39,941 nt of DNA from a virus (IMGVR_UViG_3300033816_000049:1-39941); one strand, 5' to 3'. Shown: positions 20,942-30,937, numbered from the stretch's first letter. Numbers and translations: made by a program. The notes: a model not told the origin generated them from the sequence alone.

Positions 20942-21871
20942 TCAGAATTTAATAATGGCCAAAAGGGCAATGTTGCGGGGGCGGGTTTCAGTGCCACCAG
21001 CATTGTTAATTGAGATGCCAGTAGCGGCTCCTTGCGTACCTGGAGCAATACTATTATCCACTGAAAATTCAGAGCTTAAAGTTCCCCTGTCGTTATCACC
21101 CCCGTATAGCGGCGTAAAATAGTTTAGAGCGTGTACGTGCCCTGGGTCAGTAACGCCGTGATTGTGGTTTGCAAATGCTCCTCCTTGGAAGCTGCCAAAT
21201 GTACGCGCACTATCTATGCCCCTGCTGTCGTCCCACGCTCTTAAGAATTCACCCCGCAAATCTGGTAGCGTAAAAGTAGTGCTGCCGTCTCCAGCGCCAA
21301 AGGTGGTGCCGATAGTGGCAAACAAACTGGCATAAGTAGTGCGTGAAATTGCGGCGCCATTTGCTTTTAGCCAGCCAGTCGGTGCAGATGAACCTGCAAA
21401 AAACTGCACGGTACCTGGAAGCGTGGAGCGTTCAATCCATCCCAGTGTCCCAGTGCCGTTAGTTTGTAGTACCTGATCGGCGGTGCCATCGGTTGCTGGC
21501 AGTGTCCAAGTGACATTGCTGGTGACTGTTGCAGGTGCCTGCAGCGCTACCCAGTTGCTGCTATCGGAGTCGGCAAGACGCAGATCGCTTTGAGCGTTAA
21601 GCGTCAGGTTGCCTGTCATCGTGCCGCCGGCGGCAGGCAGCAAGCCGAAATTGGTATCGGCAAGCGTGCCAACGGTGATCCAAGCGTTGTTGGCAGCGTT
21701 GCGGATTTTAAGCAGGCCGGTGGTCGTATCCGCCCACCACTGATAGGCGTAGGTGGTGCTGGGTTGAGTGGAGCCACTGTTCTGGCTGACGATGGCAGCC
21801 AGACCATTGTTCAGGTCAGCGCGGAATGCAGCGCCTGACTGGTTAGCAATAATGTAGTCGTGTTGTGCCAC
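20942..21871 (-). CDS. tail fibre with phage tail collar domain
   Basis: A 309-residue protein. Residues about 1-70 carry a fibre N-terminal region (YIIANQSGAAFRADLNNGLA, then YQWWADTTTGLLKIRNAAN). The central part has GGTMTGNLTLN and a beta-rich shaft. The C-terminal 160 residues are a tail collar domain (PGTVQFFAGSSAPTGWLKAN, FTLPDLRGEFLRAWDD, HNHGVTDPGHVHAL). Collar domains often bind metal through the HNH/HVH histidines. It is the first gene after J and probably contributes to receptor binding. Confidence 0.88.
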   Translation of the reverse strand: MAQHDYIIANQSGAAFRADLNNGLAAIVSQNSGSTQPSTTYAYQWWADTTTGLLKIRNAANNAWITVGTLADTNFGLLPAAGGTMTGNLTLNAQSDLRLADSDSSNWVALQAPATVTSNVTWTLPATDGTADQVLQTNGTGTLGWIERSTLPGTVQFFAGSSAPTGWLKANGAAISRTTYASLFATIGTTFGAGDGSTTFTLPDLRGEFLRAWDDSRGIDSARTFGSFQGGAFANHNHGVTDPGHVHALNYFTPLYGGDNDRGTLSSEFSVDNSIAPGTQGAATGISINNAGGTETRPRNIALLAIIKF

Positions 21872-21874
21872 TGC

Positions 21875-24800
21875 TTAGATCTCCTTGCCGTAGCCGTTGG
21901 CAGTGTAGGTAAACTGTCGATTCACGGCTGTGCCAGCACTGTTCTTGAATTCTACTGTAAAGCCTGTTCGCGTCACCGATGTCACTGCAAAGAAGTCGCC
22001 GGTAGCCAAGTTGTAAGCCGTGATGCCAACATTTGGCGCTTGGTAGAAAGCATCGGCAAAGGTGACGACGTATGCTGCCGCGCCACTGCTAAGCGTTGCC
22101 GACTGCTCGGTGCGCTGCTGTAGCTCCATTTCGGCGCCGAGTTCGTCGATCAAAATGTTGATGGATGGGTTGCTGGAAGTGGCGATGGTTTTGAACTGGA
22201 AGCCTCGGCCACGCACGATGGCATTAGCGATCTGGTTCCAGTCGCCCCATGTTGGGGTGCCAGCCGGATTGTCGGGTGTGGTGCGGACGTACATCTCGGC
22301 GTTGACAACATCCAAGTTGTCCTCGTCAATGTCCGGCCAATCGTCAATCATCATCATGTTGTCGTCCCAAAGCGCAGTCAGCAGAATGGGACGACTGACA
22401 AACCTGCGGCGGACGTTCACATCGAAGACGGCGCCCATATCCCATGAGCTGCCAAATTCGTACTCGCCTGCAGGGTTGACGCCGAGGATGGTATCCACTG
22501 CAGCAAGTGCGTCCCAGTTGCCGTCGGTAGCCATGTCGTCAACGAGTTCGCCCGAGTCAATCAGGATGCCGTCAAAATCCGGGGAGTAATACATCCCCGT
22601 GACGTTGCCGCTAAATGGCGGAATCTCTTGGTCTTCGGCAAAAGACTGCACCAGCAGACGGGGTTGCGGCGTGGGCAACGTGGTGACAATGGTTGTGGCA
22701 TTGATTGAGCGGTTGCCAAAGTCATCCTCAAACTTCAGTAGGTAGGTGCCTTCAAGAATGGGCACCAGCTTCTGGGTTTGACTGCCTGCTGCGGCTGGCA
22801 CCAAGTCCTGTGAGTTCTCCCAAGTGGCGCCCGACAGCACGTTGGAATGGCGGATCAGCACCTTGCCGCCTAGCACCACGTCGAGGTCTGGTGCGCGGTC
22901 CCAGTTCAGCATTCCGCTTAGCTCGTCACCAGGCAGCAAGCTGACGCCAGTCACATCACTGGGAGGTGCAACCTTACCAAATGTTGCAATGTTTAGCCGG
23001 GCGGGTTCAACTGATGCCCGCAAATTTACGCCAACTGAATACAGCTCTATTTCGTAGCGGCCGGGGCTTGTGTCGAGGATTTCGTAGTCAATGCGAGATA
23101 GGTTTTCGGTGGTCCAGTTGCCGGGCGCGAACCGCCAGCGCACGCGGTAATCCCTGACGCCTACGACTGGGCGCCAGTTGAGAACAATTTTAGACTTAGC
23201 AATTCCGCCACCGTCATACAACACCTCTTCGTAAGTGAGGTCGGTTGGCGCCTCGGGGATGATGTTGAGGTCAGTAATGTCACGCTGCTGCAGCGGTTGA
23301 TCGCGCTCGATGTAGTCGTACTTGCTGGCGTTGTACGACAGAGCGCTCACGGTATAGTTCATGCCGTCCTGCTCTTGGATTCCCAGCACTCGCCATGTTG
23401 ATGGCTGGATGTTGCTGGTTTCGTAGACCCAAACGCTGTTTACATTCGGTGCAGTGGTAAATGCTGCCGATACCGTAATGACATTGCCAACGATGGATGC
23501 AACGGTGCGTTTCTCGACGGTACCATCAGACAGGATTACAGACAGTTGAGCGCCCGCAACCGTCAAGCCAGTGGCGTCATCGACTGTGATTGCTGTTGTG
23601 GTTGCAACCGAAATGCGCCCGCCACGTCTTGCGCCAGCCTTGACTGGATCAGCCACCTCGATGACTTGACCTGGCCGGACTACAACGCCAGCATCAAGAC
23701 TGGTGGTAAAGGTGATGGTTTCGTTTTCGTAGCGCTCGGAGTACAGAATCCACTCGCCAATGCGGCGTGCTTGACCGCGACTGGTGCAGGCAAAGGCGCT
23801 GATTTCAGTTTTAATGACGCCGTACTTGCCGATATTTTCTGCATCCTCCACCACCTCAAATACCGTGTCGCGTAGTTCCAGGTCGAGGTAACTGACTACG
23901 GCGACATTGGGGCGGGTCTTCAGGCTGCTGTTGCTGTAGCTAAAACCCTCCTCGGTAACGTTCGCCAGCGTGAACAGGTATGCCGAGTCAACTGGTTTGT
24001 CTTGGGCGATGGTCAGCGAGCCGAGGCCCCAGTAGGGCATCACTCGGAACACGCTGCACATGTCGTTAATCAGCTTGTACGCGTCCTCCTGCGTTTGGAT
24101 GTTGGTGTTGCAGGAGAAGCGTGGTTCGTAACCGCCGAAACCATCCAGCACCAGCTCCGATGCATACTGCGATGCAGCGAAAAATGCCCACTTATCAAGG
24201 CTGGCGGGGATGATGTGCTCACCGAAGCCGTATCTAGTGTCGGTGAGCAAGTCCCACAGGATCCAAGCTGGGTCGCTGGTCCATTGCGCAGCGCCAAACG
24301 TTCCATTCCAGATGCCGGCGTAGGTAATGCGGCCATTGGTTTGATCGACGGTTGCATTGTTTGGCACGGCCACCTTGACGCCACGCACCCGGTAGCTGCG
24401 GCTGGGGATGCTGTTGAACTGCTCGGCGTCAATGCGGATGCCGACCAATGCGCTGTTGGGGTAGGCAATCTTGGCGTAGATAATCTCGGTGTAGCTGGAC
24501 CAAGAAAACTCATTCGCCGTGCGCAGGTCGTTGCTGTCAGGCGTGATGCGCGTCACGCGGACATCTACCGGGAAAGTCCCAGATAGACCCACGAGATAAT
24601 CGCGCTGGTATAGATCGCCCGAACGTCCTGCAATAACGTCGTCAATGACGGTCGTGTAGCCACCGCCGTTGTATTGGATGGCAATTTGCAGTTGGACTGC
24701 CTCGCCTACGGTGTCACCTTCGTTGGTGATGCGCTCCAGTCGTGGCACTGTGATGGTGACGCGGACCGCCTCGGTTTGCGAATCGGTGATGGTCCGAGTG

Positions 24801-25138
24801 ACGGGGCCATCATTGCGGACGGTTACGCCGACGGGCCGCTCATCCTCGACCACGCCAGCAAATGGGATGGCGTCTTGACTCTGGGTGCCGTTGCGGGTGT
24901 AAACGGTGACGTTCTGAAAGTTGAAACTGCCGTCTGGGTTTTGCAGCGGCGTGTTATCAAGAAAGATGCTTTTGAAGCCATCCTTCAGGCCAGCAATTTC
25001 GCCTTCGCTGATTAGGTCAATGAGCTGGGCGTACTGGGTTGAGTCGAGGCTGTCGCGTGCAGTTGTTGGCGTGCGAGCTGCTCCACCGCCGCCACCTTTG
25101 CCGCCGCCACCACCACCGCCCGCACCGATGATCGTCAT
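21875..25138 (-). CDS. tail tip / host specificity protein J-like
   Basis: A 1087-residue protein with the lambda J layout. A Gly-rich start (GAGGGGGGGKGGGGG) precedes the conserved hub region (YAQLIDLISEGEIAGLKDG; DPAWILWDLLTDTRYGFGEH; DAYKLINDMCSVFRVMPYWG). At about 640-760 is a fibronectin III-like section (PEAPTDLTYEEV, then GVRDYRVRWR). The C-terminus is beta-rich and ends YTANGYGKEI. J forms the distal tail tip and determines receptor binding. Overlap of 4 nt with the I-like gene and position at the end of the lambda-order tail module support the call. Confidence 0.93.
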   Translation of the reverse strand: MTIIGAGGGGGGGKGGGGGAARTPTTARDSLDSTQYAQLIDLISEGEIAGLKDGFKSIFLDNTPLQNPDGSFNFQNVTVYTRNGTQSQDAIPFAGVVEDERPVGVTVRNDGPVTRTITDSQTEAVRVTITVPRLERITNEGDTVGEAVQLQIAIQYNGGGYTTVIDDVIAGRSGDLYQRDYLVGLSGTFPVDVRVTRITPDSNDLRTANEFSWSSYTEIIYAKIAYPNSALVGIRIDAEQFNSIPSRSYRVRGVKVAVPNNATVDQTNGRITYAGIWNGTFGAAQWTSDPAWILWDLLTDTRYGFGEHIIPASLDKWAFFAASQYASELVLDGFGGYEPRFSCNTNIQTQEDAYKLINDMCSVFRVMPYWGLGSLTIAQDKPVDSAYLFTLANVTEEGFSYSNSSLKTRPNVAVVSYLDLELRDTVFEVVEDAENIGKYGVIKTEISAFACTSRGQARRIGEWILYSERYENETITFTTSLDAGVVVRPGQVIEVADPVKAGARRGGRISVATTTAITVDDATGLTVAGAQLSVILSDGTVEKRTVASIVGNVITVSAAFTTAPNVNSVWVYETSNIQPSTWRVLGIQEQDGMNYTVSALSYNASKYDYIERDQPLQQRDITDLNIIPEAPTDLTYEEVLYDGGGIAKSKIVLNWRPVVGVRDYRVRWRFAPGNWTTENLSRIDYEILDTSPGRYEIELYSVGVNLRASVEPARLNIATFGKVAPPSDVTGVSLLPGDELSGMLNWDRAPDLDVVLGGKVLIRHSNVLSGATWENSQDLVPAAAGSQTQKLVPILEGTYLLKFEDDFGNRSINATTIVTTLPTPQPRLLVQSFAEDQEIPPFSGNVTGMYYSPDFDGILIDSGELVDDMATDGNWDALAAVDTILGVNPAGEYEFGSSWDMGAVFDVNVRRRFVSRPILLTALWDDNMMMIDDWPDIDEDNLDVVNAEMYVRTTPDNPAGTPTWGDWNQIANAIVRGRGFQFKTIATSSNPSINILIDELGAEMELQQRTEQSATLSSGAAAYVVTFADAFYQAPNVGITAYNLATGDFFAVTSVTRTGFTVEFKNSAGTAVNRQFTYTANGYGKEI

Positions 25139-25722
25139 GCCTGCACCTGCACGGTGTCGATACCGGCGGAGATCACAACCGAGCCGACAATGGTTTCACC
25201 GTAAACGATGGGAACCGGCACGCCTTGGCGGCTGGTGTTTTGGATGCCGCTAAAGCTGTAGCTCTTGCGCGGGTCGTTTTGCGTGTCGGGACCCGTGGGG
25301 ATTTTGGGTGTTGGTGTGAGTAGTTGGGCGACGCCGCCAAGGACAAGGCTGGCGCCGACACCAAACACAGCAGCGTTAAGCGCCCCTGCAGCAAAAATCC
25401 CTCCAACGGTACCAAAGGTCACAAGGCTGGCCAGTGCAATCAATGCAATGCCTGCAATGATTCTTCCCGTTGCGCCAGCACCAGCCATTACGGGCACGAT
25501 CTTGATGTCTTGCTGGCCGGCGGGGTCATGCAGCTCCTCTGTCAGCAAGTCGTAGCTGCCGACGCTGACGCGGTAATGCTGGTCAGCCATGTGGCGCTCC
25601 AGCTCGGGCCAGTTGGTCACCAGAAAACGGACGGCCTCGGCGGCGGTTGCAACGTCAGCTTCGAGGATGCGGTGGCCGACGAACTTGGCCAGCTTGCCGT
25701 AGAGCTTAATCTTACGCAGCAT
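25135..25722 (-). CDS. tail assembly protein I-like
   Basis: A 195-residue protein matching lambda I. An N-terminal ubiquitin-like domain ([30 protein letters not shown]) is followed by a hydrophobic Gly/Ala-rich central part ([20 protein letters not shown]) and the C-terminal [21 protein letters not shown]. Lambda I acts in tail-tip assembly together with K and J. Genes K, I and J overlap in that order here, as in lambda. Confidence 0.88.
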   Translation of the reverse strand: MLRKIKLYGKLAKFVGHRILEADVATAAEAVRFLVTNWPELERHMADQHYRVSVGSYDLLTEELHDPAGQQDIKIVPVMAGAGATGRIIAGIALIALASLVTFGTVGGIFAAGALNAAVFGVGASLVLGGVAQLLTPTPKIPTGPDTQNDPRKSYSFSGIQNTSRQGVPVPIVYGETIVGSVVISAGIDTVQVQA

Positions 25723-26413
25723 GACGCAACCTCCTACCAGTGCATTTTAGAAGCCACCCTGAATAAAAGTCACGGCCACTAAGCCGATGCTGGATGTGGT
25801 GCAGCACTTCTTGATGACCTAGGTAAACGGCGCAGTGATTCAAGCCGGTGCTGTTGATGGCCATGAGCAGTGCATCACCATGCTGCAACTCTTCATCTTC
25901 CTCCAGTTCCCGAAAGCCGGTATCGCGCCAGCACTTATCAAAGTACGGCGATGCTTGGAACTCATCTGGATTGTTGCAGCGTTCCCAGTCGCGGAGGGCA
26001 ATGCCTTGCTCGGCGTACCAGTCGCGGGCAAGGGTCCAGCAATCATGCACGCCCCACACCCATTCGCGGCCAATCAACGGCGCCTTGTAGCCCGACGGTT
26101 GGCACTCACCCCATTGTCCGGTTTTAGGGTTGACGATGTACCAAGGCAGGCCGCTGGTTTCGCAGGCCGCCAAATCCGCTGGTGATGGTTGGGCAGGCGT
26201 CGATGGATGCGAATGCACGATGGCGACGATTTCGCCTTTGTCTTCAGCGTCAGCCCAGTCGGCAGGATCCAACAGGAAGAACTGATCGGGGCTAGCCGCA
26301 AGATTGCGGCATGGAACGTAACGCTTACGGCCTTTGATGATGACCAGCAAGCCACACGCCTCGCGGGGGTCTTCGGCCTGTGCGTGCTCCAGTGCCTCGT
26401 CTTGCCAGGTCAT
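25712..26413 (-). CDS. tail tip protein K-like (JAMM plus NlpC/P60 peptidase)
   Basis: A 233-residue two-domain protein. Residues 1-100 are a JAB/MPN domain with the JAMM set E18, H67, H69 and D80 ([17 protein letters not shown]). Residues about 115-230 are NlpC/P60-like with catalytic C125 ([13 protein letters not shown]) and H194 ([10 protein letters not shown]). Both catalytic sets look intact. In lambda K these activities are linked to tail-tip maturation and wall digestion during entry. It overlaps the I gene by 11 nt and the L gene by 4 nt. Confidence 0.9.
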   Translation of the reverse strand: MTWQDEALEHAQAEDPREACGLLVIIKGRKRYVPCRNLAASPDQFFLLDPADWADAEDKGEIVAIVHSHPSTPAQPSPADLAACETSGLPWYIVNPKTGQWGECQPSGYKAPLIGREWVWGVHDCWTLARDWYAEQGIALRDWERCNNPDEFQASPYFDKCWRDTGFRELEEDEELQHGDALLMAINSTGLNHCAVYLGHQEVLHHIQHRLSGRDFYSGWLLKCTGRRLRHAA

Positions 26414-27867
26414 GCTGAGTACGTTCCCACGCCAGGGAATGATCCGTATGGGATGTTTGCATCTGCCCTGAACGTATAGGTCTGGTTAGTGGCAAAGAAT
26501 GTATAGGTGGCTGATGAAATGCCGGCAAACACGTAAAAAGTCCACGTTGCAGCCCTATTGCTTACTCCTGTATTTTGAGTCAGATCAGCAACGGTACGTT
26601 TTACAACACTACTGTTTTTTCCTGTTGTAGTTACATAGCTAACGGTTCGTACATTGGCAATTTGACAGTATCTATCAAGGGGCATTAAGCTACTAGCCGC
26701 GTACCATCCAACGCCAAGCGACGCACCCAGTGCGTATTGTACTGATGCGCCAAAAGCAACCCCAGTAGCAGATCCAACCACACTGAAAAATTGCGTCAAG
26801 TCCACTGTCGAGCTGAGTGTAATTGTGGTGCCGGAAACTGCTACCACTTGGCAATTAGCTGGTAAATAAGATCCGACCACTGCCATGCCAGGTGTGATGC
26901 CAGCGGCACTGGAAACGACAATCTGCGTGTAGTTGCCTTGGATGGTTCCAGTTGTCACCACGCCTGTAGTGGCGGTGGCGTTTTGGCTGACTGTGACCTG
27001 AGTGCCAGACACGCTTGAGACGGTCGTGCCAGCAGGCAGGCCAAATCCTGTAACGGGGTCGCCAGTGCTAAACGAGCTGGCTTGCGTCAGCGTGAGAATG
27101 TTGCTGCCGGCTGTCACCGATCCAGTGCGGCGCTGCTGCTCAAATCGCAGTTCACAGCTACTAAGTTGCTTGCCGCAAGCATCTTGCGCCAGTGATGTGA
27201 CGGGTTGGTTGTTGGTGTTGAAGTATGCGTTACCGGTGTAGCCGCATTCGGGGCCACGGTATTTCCACTGGCATACATTGCTGACGCATTGGCGCTTTGG
27301 CGCACGCACACCAATCAAGTCAAAGACTGCTGCCAGCTCAAACTCGATAACGTCGCGGGTTTCGATTACCTTGCGATCGACGTAATAGATTTCGCGCGGA
27401 AACTCAGCGGTAGGGTCAGCGGTAGAATTTTCCGCCTCAAGGCCTAAGGTTTCGCCATCTTCAAGCAGAAACATACCGCCATCTTCAAGCAGCAAAAAAT
27501 CCGATGGCGGAAAATTTACGGCATCCAGATACCGCGCCAGTGTGCGGATGCGCGTAACCTTTGCGCCTTCTAGGCCATTAGGCAGCGTAAGCAGCAGTGC
27601 CGTGATGGTGCCAAAGATATTGCTGATGCGCAGCTTGGGACGCGGCAGTTGCCCTTGGCCGCTGTACTCAAAGCCTTCGGCATCAATAGGAAAGCGCATG
27701 TATTCATTGCCTGCCCACACAATATTTTGATTGCTGCCTATCTTGACACCAGCGTGGAAGCGGTACGTCTCACTTACACCGTGCTGCGCTGCATTGAGTT
27801 CCAGTTCAAACAGCTCAATGATTGCGCCAGGCGCAATCCCTTGCAGCGCACTAACTGGTACGGTCAC
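26410..27867 (-). CDS. minor tail protein L-like with a large C-terminal insertion
   Basis: A 485-residue protein, about twice lambda L (232). Residues 1-242 match [54 protein letters not shown], and the Fe-S cysteine cluster C194, C199, C208, C231, C238. The expected closing segment appears only at 470-483 ([14 protein letters not shown]). Between them lie about 225 residues of beta-rich, Thr/Ser/Val/Gly-rich sequence ([40 protein letters not shown]). Residues 124-140 hold an 8-residue tandem duplication ([15 protein letters not shown]). L joins the tail tip to the tube end. Confidence 0.88.
   Translation of the reverse strand: MTVPVSALQGIAPGAIIELFELELNAAQHGVSETYRFHAGVKIGSNQNIVWAGNEYMRFPIDAEGFEYSGQGQLPRPKLRISNIFGTITALLLTLPNGLEGAKVTRIRTLARYLDAVNFPPSDFLLLEDGGMFLLEDGETLGLEAENSTADPTAEFPREIYYVDRKVIETRDVIEFELAAVFDLIGVRAPKRQCVSNVCQWKYRGPECGYTGNAYFNTNNQPVTSLAQDACGKQLSSCELRFEQQRRTGSVTAGSNILTLTQASSFSTGDPVTGFGLPAGTTVSSVSGTQVTVSQNATATTGVVTTGTIQGNYTQIVVSSAAGITPGMAVVGSYLPANCQVVAVSGTTITLSSTVDLTQFFSVVGSATGVAFGASVQYALGASLGVGWYAASSLMPLDRYCQIANVRTVSYVTTTGKNSSVVKRTVADLTQNTGVSNRAATWTFYVFAGISSATYTFFATNQTYTFRADANIPYGSFPGVGTYSA
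27453..27492 (-). repeat. tandem 24-bp coding repeat in the L-like gene
   Basis: CGCCATCTTCAAGCAG occurs at 27453-27468 and again at 27477-27492, a 24-bp unit that encodes the duplicated LLEDG-type octapeptide. The spacing is a multiple of three, so copy number changes keep the frame. Such LLLEDGG runs are frequent in cyanophage tail proteins as far as I recall. Confidence 0.75.
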
Positions 27868-28205
27868 GGCTCAAATACCTGCATAAAGGTAACGTCAATC
27901 TTGCTGCGCTCAAAATCAAACAACTCTCTGGTCCAGCTAAAGCAGGTCCACTTGTAGCTGGTATTGCCATCTGGTGGTGTCCAGTCAAAGCTGGCGCCAT
28001 CAGCAGCGCGGGCATCAAGGAATGCCTCGATGATGTCAGCATCGGCATCGCTGACGCTAAAGGTAAGGCGCCACTCCTTTGCGTTCTGGTTCAGGCCAAA
28101 CGTAACCCGCTGCTGGTAGCCGTCACCGAATTGCGTGGTGCGGATTTTGGGCTGGCTGGTTTTGGTGGCCGAATACGTCGGGTCGTAGGCAGGGAAGGTA
28201 GCCAT
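27864..28205 (-). CDS. minor tail protein M-like
   Basis: A 113-residue protein matching the lambda M family (PF05939). FPAYDPTYSATKTSQPKIRT is followed by QFGDGYQQRVTFGLN, a very typical M motif, and FDWTPPDGNTSYKWTC. M forms part of the tail tip beneath the tape measure. It overlaps the tape measure start by one base and the L gene by 4 nt. Confidence 0.9.
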   Translation of the reverse strand: MATFPAYDPTYSATKTSQPKIRTTQFGDGYQQRVTFGLNQNAKEWRLTFSVSDADADIIEAFLDARAADGASFDWTPPDGNTSYKWTCFSWTRELFDFERSKIDVTFMQVFEP

Positions 28206-30379
28206 TACGCGAGCAAGCCTCCAGGGCGCTTCTGTTTGACCAGCTCTTGCTGGATGGCGGCAGCGATCACGCGACCGAGCTGTTTGCTGTCCTCAGCATC
28301 GCCTTCTACATTACTGCCGCTTGCATCGACATTAACCACCACGCTGACGTTGCCGCCACCCATCTTGTCATTAGGCACGATCGTGCCGCTGCGGCCTGGC
28401 ACAAAGAGTTCAGGGCCGCGTTCGCCAACGATATAAGGCGAGCCGCCAGCAACTGAGCCGCCATTTGCTCGTTGCGGAATTCCATAGTTTGGTCCAAGGG
28501 TGCCGAACTTGCCAACTGTTCCGCCACCAGCGCCTAGTGGTGTCGATGAGCTAAATGGCGTCAGGAATGTTCTGATTGCATTGATTGCCTGCTCAACAAC
28601 AAAAATCCTGATTAGCTGGTTAGCAATATCAACAAGAACACCGGATGCAATTTGCTGCAGGCTCTTTTCCCAACCTTGCGCGCCAGCAATCAAAGCATTA
28701 AAAGCAGACCCCAAGCCTTCACCTAATGTATTTGCAACGCCATCGGCAAGCTGCAATTGATTCTGCACCGAGCTATTTAACTCGTATTGCTTTTCAATGT
28801 ATTTCTGCAGCGCTGTCAACCTGTCTTGATCATTTTGGTCTTGCAGCGTATCAAGCTCACGCTGCAATGCAATTTGATTAGCAGTAAGCGCGTTTAATCC
28901 TTCGTAAATAATGGCTTTTTGAGCATTTAGATCAGCCTCTTTAGTTAGCTCTTGCGCGTAACGATATTGGATCTCCAGCTCTCGCTCTTGTGATTGCAAG
29001 CGAGCAACAAGCATCTTATCGCTAGCGGCTTCTGCTGCGGCGATACGATCTTGCAACTCAGATTTAACGCTAATGAGCTGACCTTCCGCCAGTCGATCAC
29101 GGATAACATCTTTCACCCTTGCGGCTTCCCTAGCTGCTGCCTCTGCAGCCCGCTCTGCTTCACGCGCTGCTTTTTCTGCGGCGCTTTCGCCTCCACGGGA
29201 GCGCCCACTGCCTGCACTGCCGCCCATCGGAGGAGGCGCAGCAGGTTGAGGACGGCGAGGCATGAAATTGACTTGTTGACCTGGTTCTAAATAGCGCCCT
29301 CCCGCTAGCGTTGCATTCGTCTCTAGCTTTTGGGCAACCGCCGCGCCGCGGATTAAATTGCCAGCAAGATTAGACGAGCCGCCAATAACCTGCATTGCCC
29401 AGCCTGGCGGCGTTAAGTTAACAAAATACCAGCGCAACTGCTCCAAGCCATTTAGCAATGGCGCCAGCTTGTTTGCGGCAAATTGAAACGCTAATGCCGT
29501 TCTTTCAACGCCACTATTTAAATCTATTGCTCTAGTTGTTATTCCATCAATGGCTGCTTTTACGGCCGGACTGAAAACACGCGAAATGGTAACTTGTAAA
29601 TCTTCAAATGCATTTTGCAGGTTTTTTACTTGCTGTGCTGGACCATTCATTGCTTCGGCAAGCTCGTCTGCGCCCTCAGAACCGGCTCGCTTTAGAGCTC
29701 TAATGACAACATCACTTGTGATTTTCCCTTCTTCGGCTAGTTTGCGAATTTGACTGATTGGAGCACCTAACTCCTTTGTCAACGCAACAACAAGGCCAGG
29801 TGCCTGTTCAAGCACTGAATTAAGTTCCTGCCCGCGCAAAACGCCAGAACCAAGGGCTTGCGTTAGCTGCAGCAAAGCGCCTGAGGATTCAGCGGCCGTT
29901 GCTCCGCTAACTTTTGCTGCTGTATTAAAACCAATAAAAGCAGATTCAATATCTTCAAGTGATACATTTAGGGGGCGCAATCTGCCGTAAAGTTGCGCAA
30001 ATTGTTGATTAGACTCAGTTGTGCTTAGCCCAAATTGCCGACCGGCCCTGGCAGCGGCTTCCTGCGCCTGAGCAATTTCGTTGTAGCCTTGGGCTAAAAA
30101 TGTGAGCCGACGTGTTGATTCTTCGCGTTGAATGCCAGCTTGAACTGCACGCTGCGCTGTTTGCAGCGTAAAATATGCGGCCGCAAGCTTTCCTAGGCTT
30201 GCGGCTAAAGCACTTGCCCCTGACCCAGCAGACTTAAATTTGCCGGTTGTTGCTCCTGCCGTTGCATTGAGCTTATCAACCGCTTGACTGGTCGCCTGCG
30301 CGCCTTGCTGCACCTGCCGCAGTTTGCTGACAGCACCGCTGCTGTCAACATTGATTGCGACATTAGCGACGACAGACAC
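28205..30379 (-). CDS. tape measure protein
   Basis: A 724-residue protein at the H position. Residues about 80-290 form the conserved tape measure N-domain (GRQFGLSTTESNQQFAQLYG, GSGVLRGQELNSVLEQAPGL, AELAEAMN-like segment). A long Ala/Glu/Arg coiled-coil (about 395-550) and a hydrophobic C-terminal part follow. The end carries the characteristic GGSPYIVGERGPELFVPGRSG. It sets tail length and is ejected with DNA. By the usual 1.5 angstrom per residue of helix the tail would be about 100 nm, an estimate only. Confidence 0.9.
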   Translation of the reverse strand: MSVVANVAINVDSSGAVSKLRQVQQGAQATSQAVDKLNATAGATTGKFKSAGSGASALAASLGKLAAAYFTLQTAQRAVQAGIQREESTRRLTFLAQGYNEIAQAQEAAARAGRQFGLSTTESNQQFAQLYGRLRPLNVSLEDIESAFIGFNTAAKVSGATAAESSGALLQLTQALGSGVLRGQELNSVLEQAPGLVVALTKELGAPISQIRKLAEEGKITSDVVIRALKRAGSEGADELAEAMNGPAQQVKNLQNAFEDLQVTISRVFSPAVKAAIDGITTRAIDLNSGVERTALAFQFAANKLAPLLNGLEQLRWYFVNLTPPGWAMQVIGGSSNLAGNLIRGAAVAQKLETNATLAGGRYLEPGQQVNFMPRRPQPAAPPPMGGSAGSGRSRGGESAAEKAAREAERAAEAAAREAARVKDVIRDRLAEGQLISVKSELQDRIAAAEAASDKMLVARLQSQERELEIQYRYAQELTKEADLNAQKAIIYEGLNALTANQIALQRELDTLQDQNDQDRLTALQKYIEKQYELNSSVQNQLQLADGVANTLGEGLGSAFNALIAGAQGWEKSLQQIASGVLVDIANQLIRIFVVEQAINAIRTFLTPFSSSTPLGAGGGTVGKFGTLGPNYGIPQRANGGSVAGGSPYIVGERGPELFVPGRSGTIVPNDKMGGGNVSVVVNVDASGSNVEGDAEDSKQLGRVIAAAIQQELVKQKRPGGLLA

Positions 30380-30388
30380 AGCGCAACC

Positions 30389-30535
30389 CTACCGCCTTTG
30401 TTTCATTCTACGCTCTTGCTCTTCATTGGTCACGTCAAAGTAGGCCGACCACAACAGCAACTCTTCTAGCGTGATTTCTGATTTAAGCCGCACCAAGCTG
30501 TAGCCAAGTTCTTTGGCTACACCTAACTGCAGCAT
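30389..30535 (-). CDS. tail assembly chaperone, lambda T-like
   Basis: A 48-residue protein starting MLQLGVAKELGYSLVRLKSE, then ITLEELLLWSAYFDVTNEEQ. The pattern of an early helix followed by (E/R)EL-LLW-AYF matches the small T-type chaperone domain found after G genes. The ATG lies 11 nt downstream of the G-like stop. The frame is open upstream to within the last codons of G, so it could also be reached by frameshifting. Below the usual gene-calling size limit. Confidence 0.68.
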   Translation of the reverse strand: MLQLGVAKELGYSLVRLKSEITLEELLLWSAYFDVTNEEQERRMKQRR

Positions 30536-30545
30536 CAATAAATTG

Positions 30546-30905
30546 TCACGCTTTAGCTGCGTTTTTAATGCTTTTCATGTCCAGCTCTTCTGCATCCTCT
30601 GGATTGGTGATAATTGCAAGCATCATGCCTTGCAGGTCAGCATCCAGCACTTCGTTTTTTAACTCGGCAATTTGACCAGCAGCAAACAACCGATTACCCG
30701 TGTCATCCATGGCTTTGGTGACCAGCAGGTTCAATGCAAAGCCGTTGGTGTCATCACCGCCAGGCATCTTCTGCGCCCGCTCACGCTCGGCCATGGTCAA
30801 TGGCGCGCAGTAAAACTCAAACTCACTGCCATCGCTAAGGGCAACAACGCGCTTAGTCGGCGTCAGATTGGCCGCTTTCTTGAGGCGATCTAGGGCGCTT
30901 GCCAT
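30546..30905 (-). CDS. tail assembly chaperone, lambda G-like
   Basis: A 119-residue protein with the G-type chaperone look. There is a short beta start (KRVVALSDGSEFEFYCAPLT), a MAERERAQKM helix, an FALNLLVTKAMDDTGNRLFA section and a C-terminal LDADLQGMMLAIITNP. It sits immediately before the T-like and tape measure genes and after the major tail protein, the invariant place for the chaperone that coats the tape measure. Confidence 0.82.
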   Translation of the reverse strand: MASALDRLKKAANLTPTKRVVALSDGSEFEFYCAPLTMAERERAQKMPGGDDTNGFALNLLVTKAMDDTGNRLFAAGQIAELKNEVLDADLQGMMLAIITNPEDAEELDMKSIKNAAKA

Positions 30906-30937
30906 GAAAATCCAATAGATAGCTGTACCTTAGACGC

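Noticed and set aside
24002-24586. Rightward 194-codon frame within the J-like gene
   Set aside because: A long antisense shadow; J motifs are continuous across it on the other strand.
25324-25782. Rightward 152-codon frame opposite the I-like gene
   Set aside because: Antisense to a conserved lambda I-like protein; composition typical of a shadow frame.
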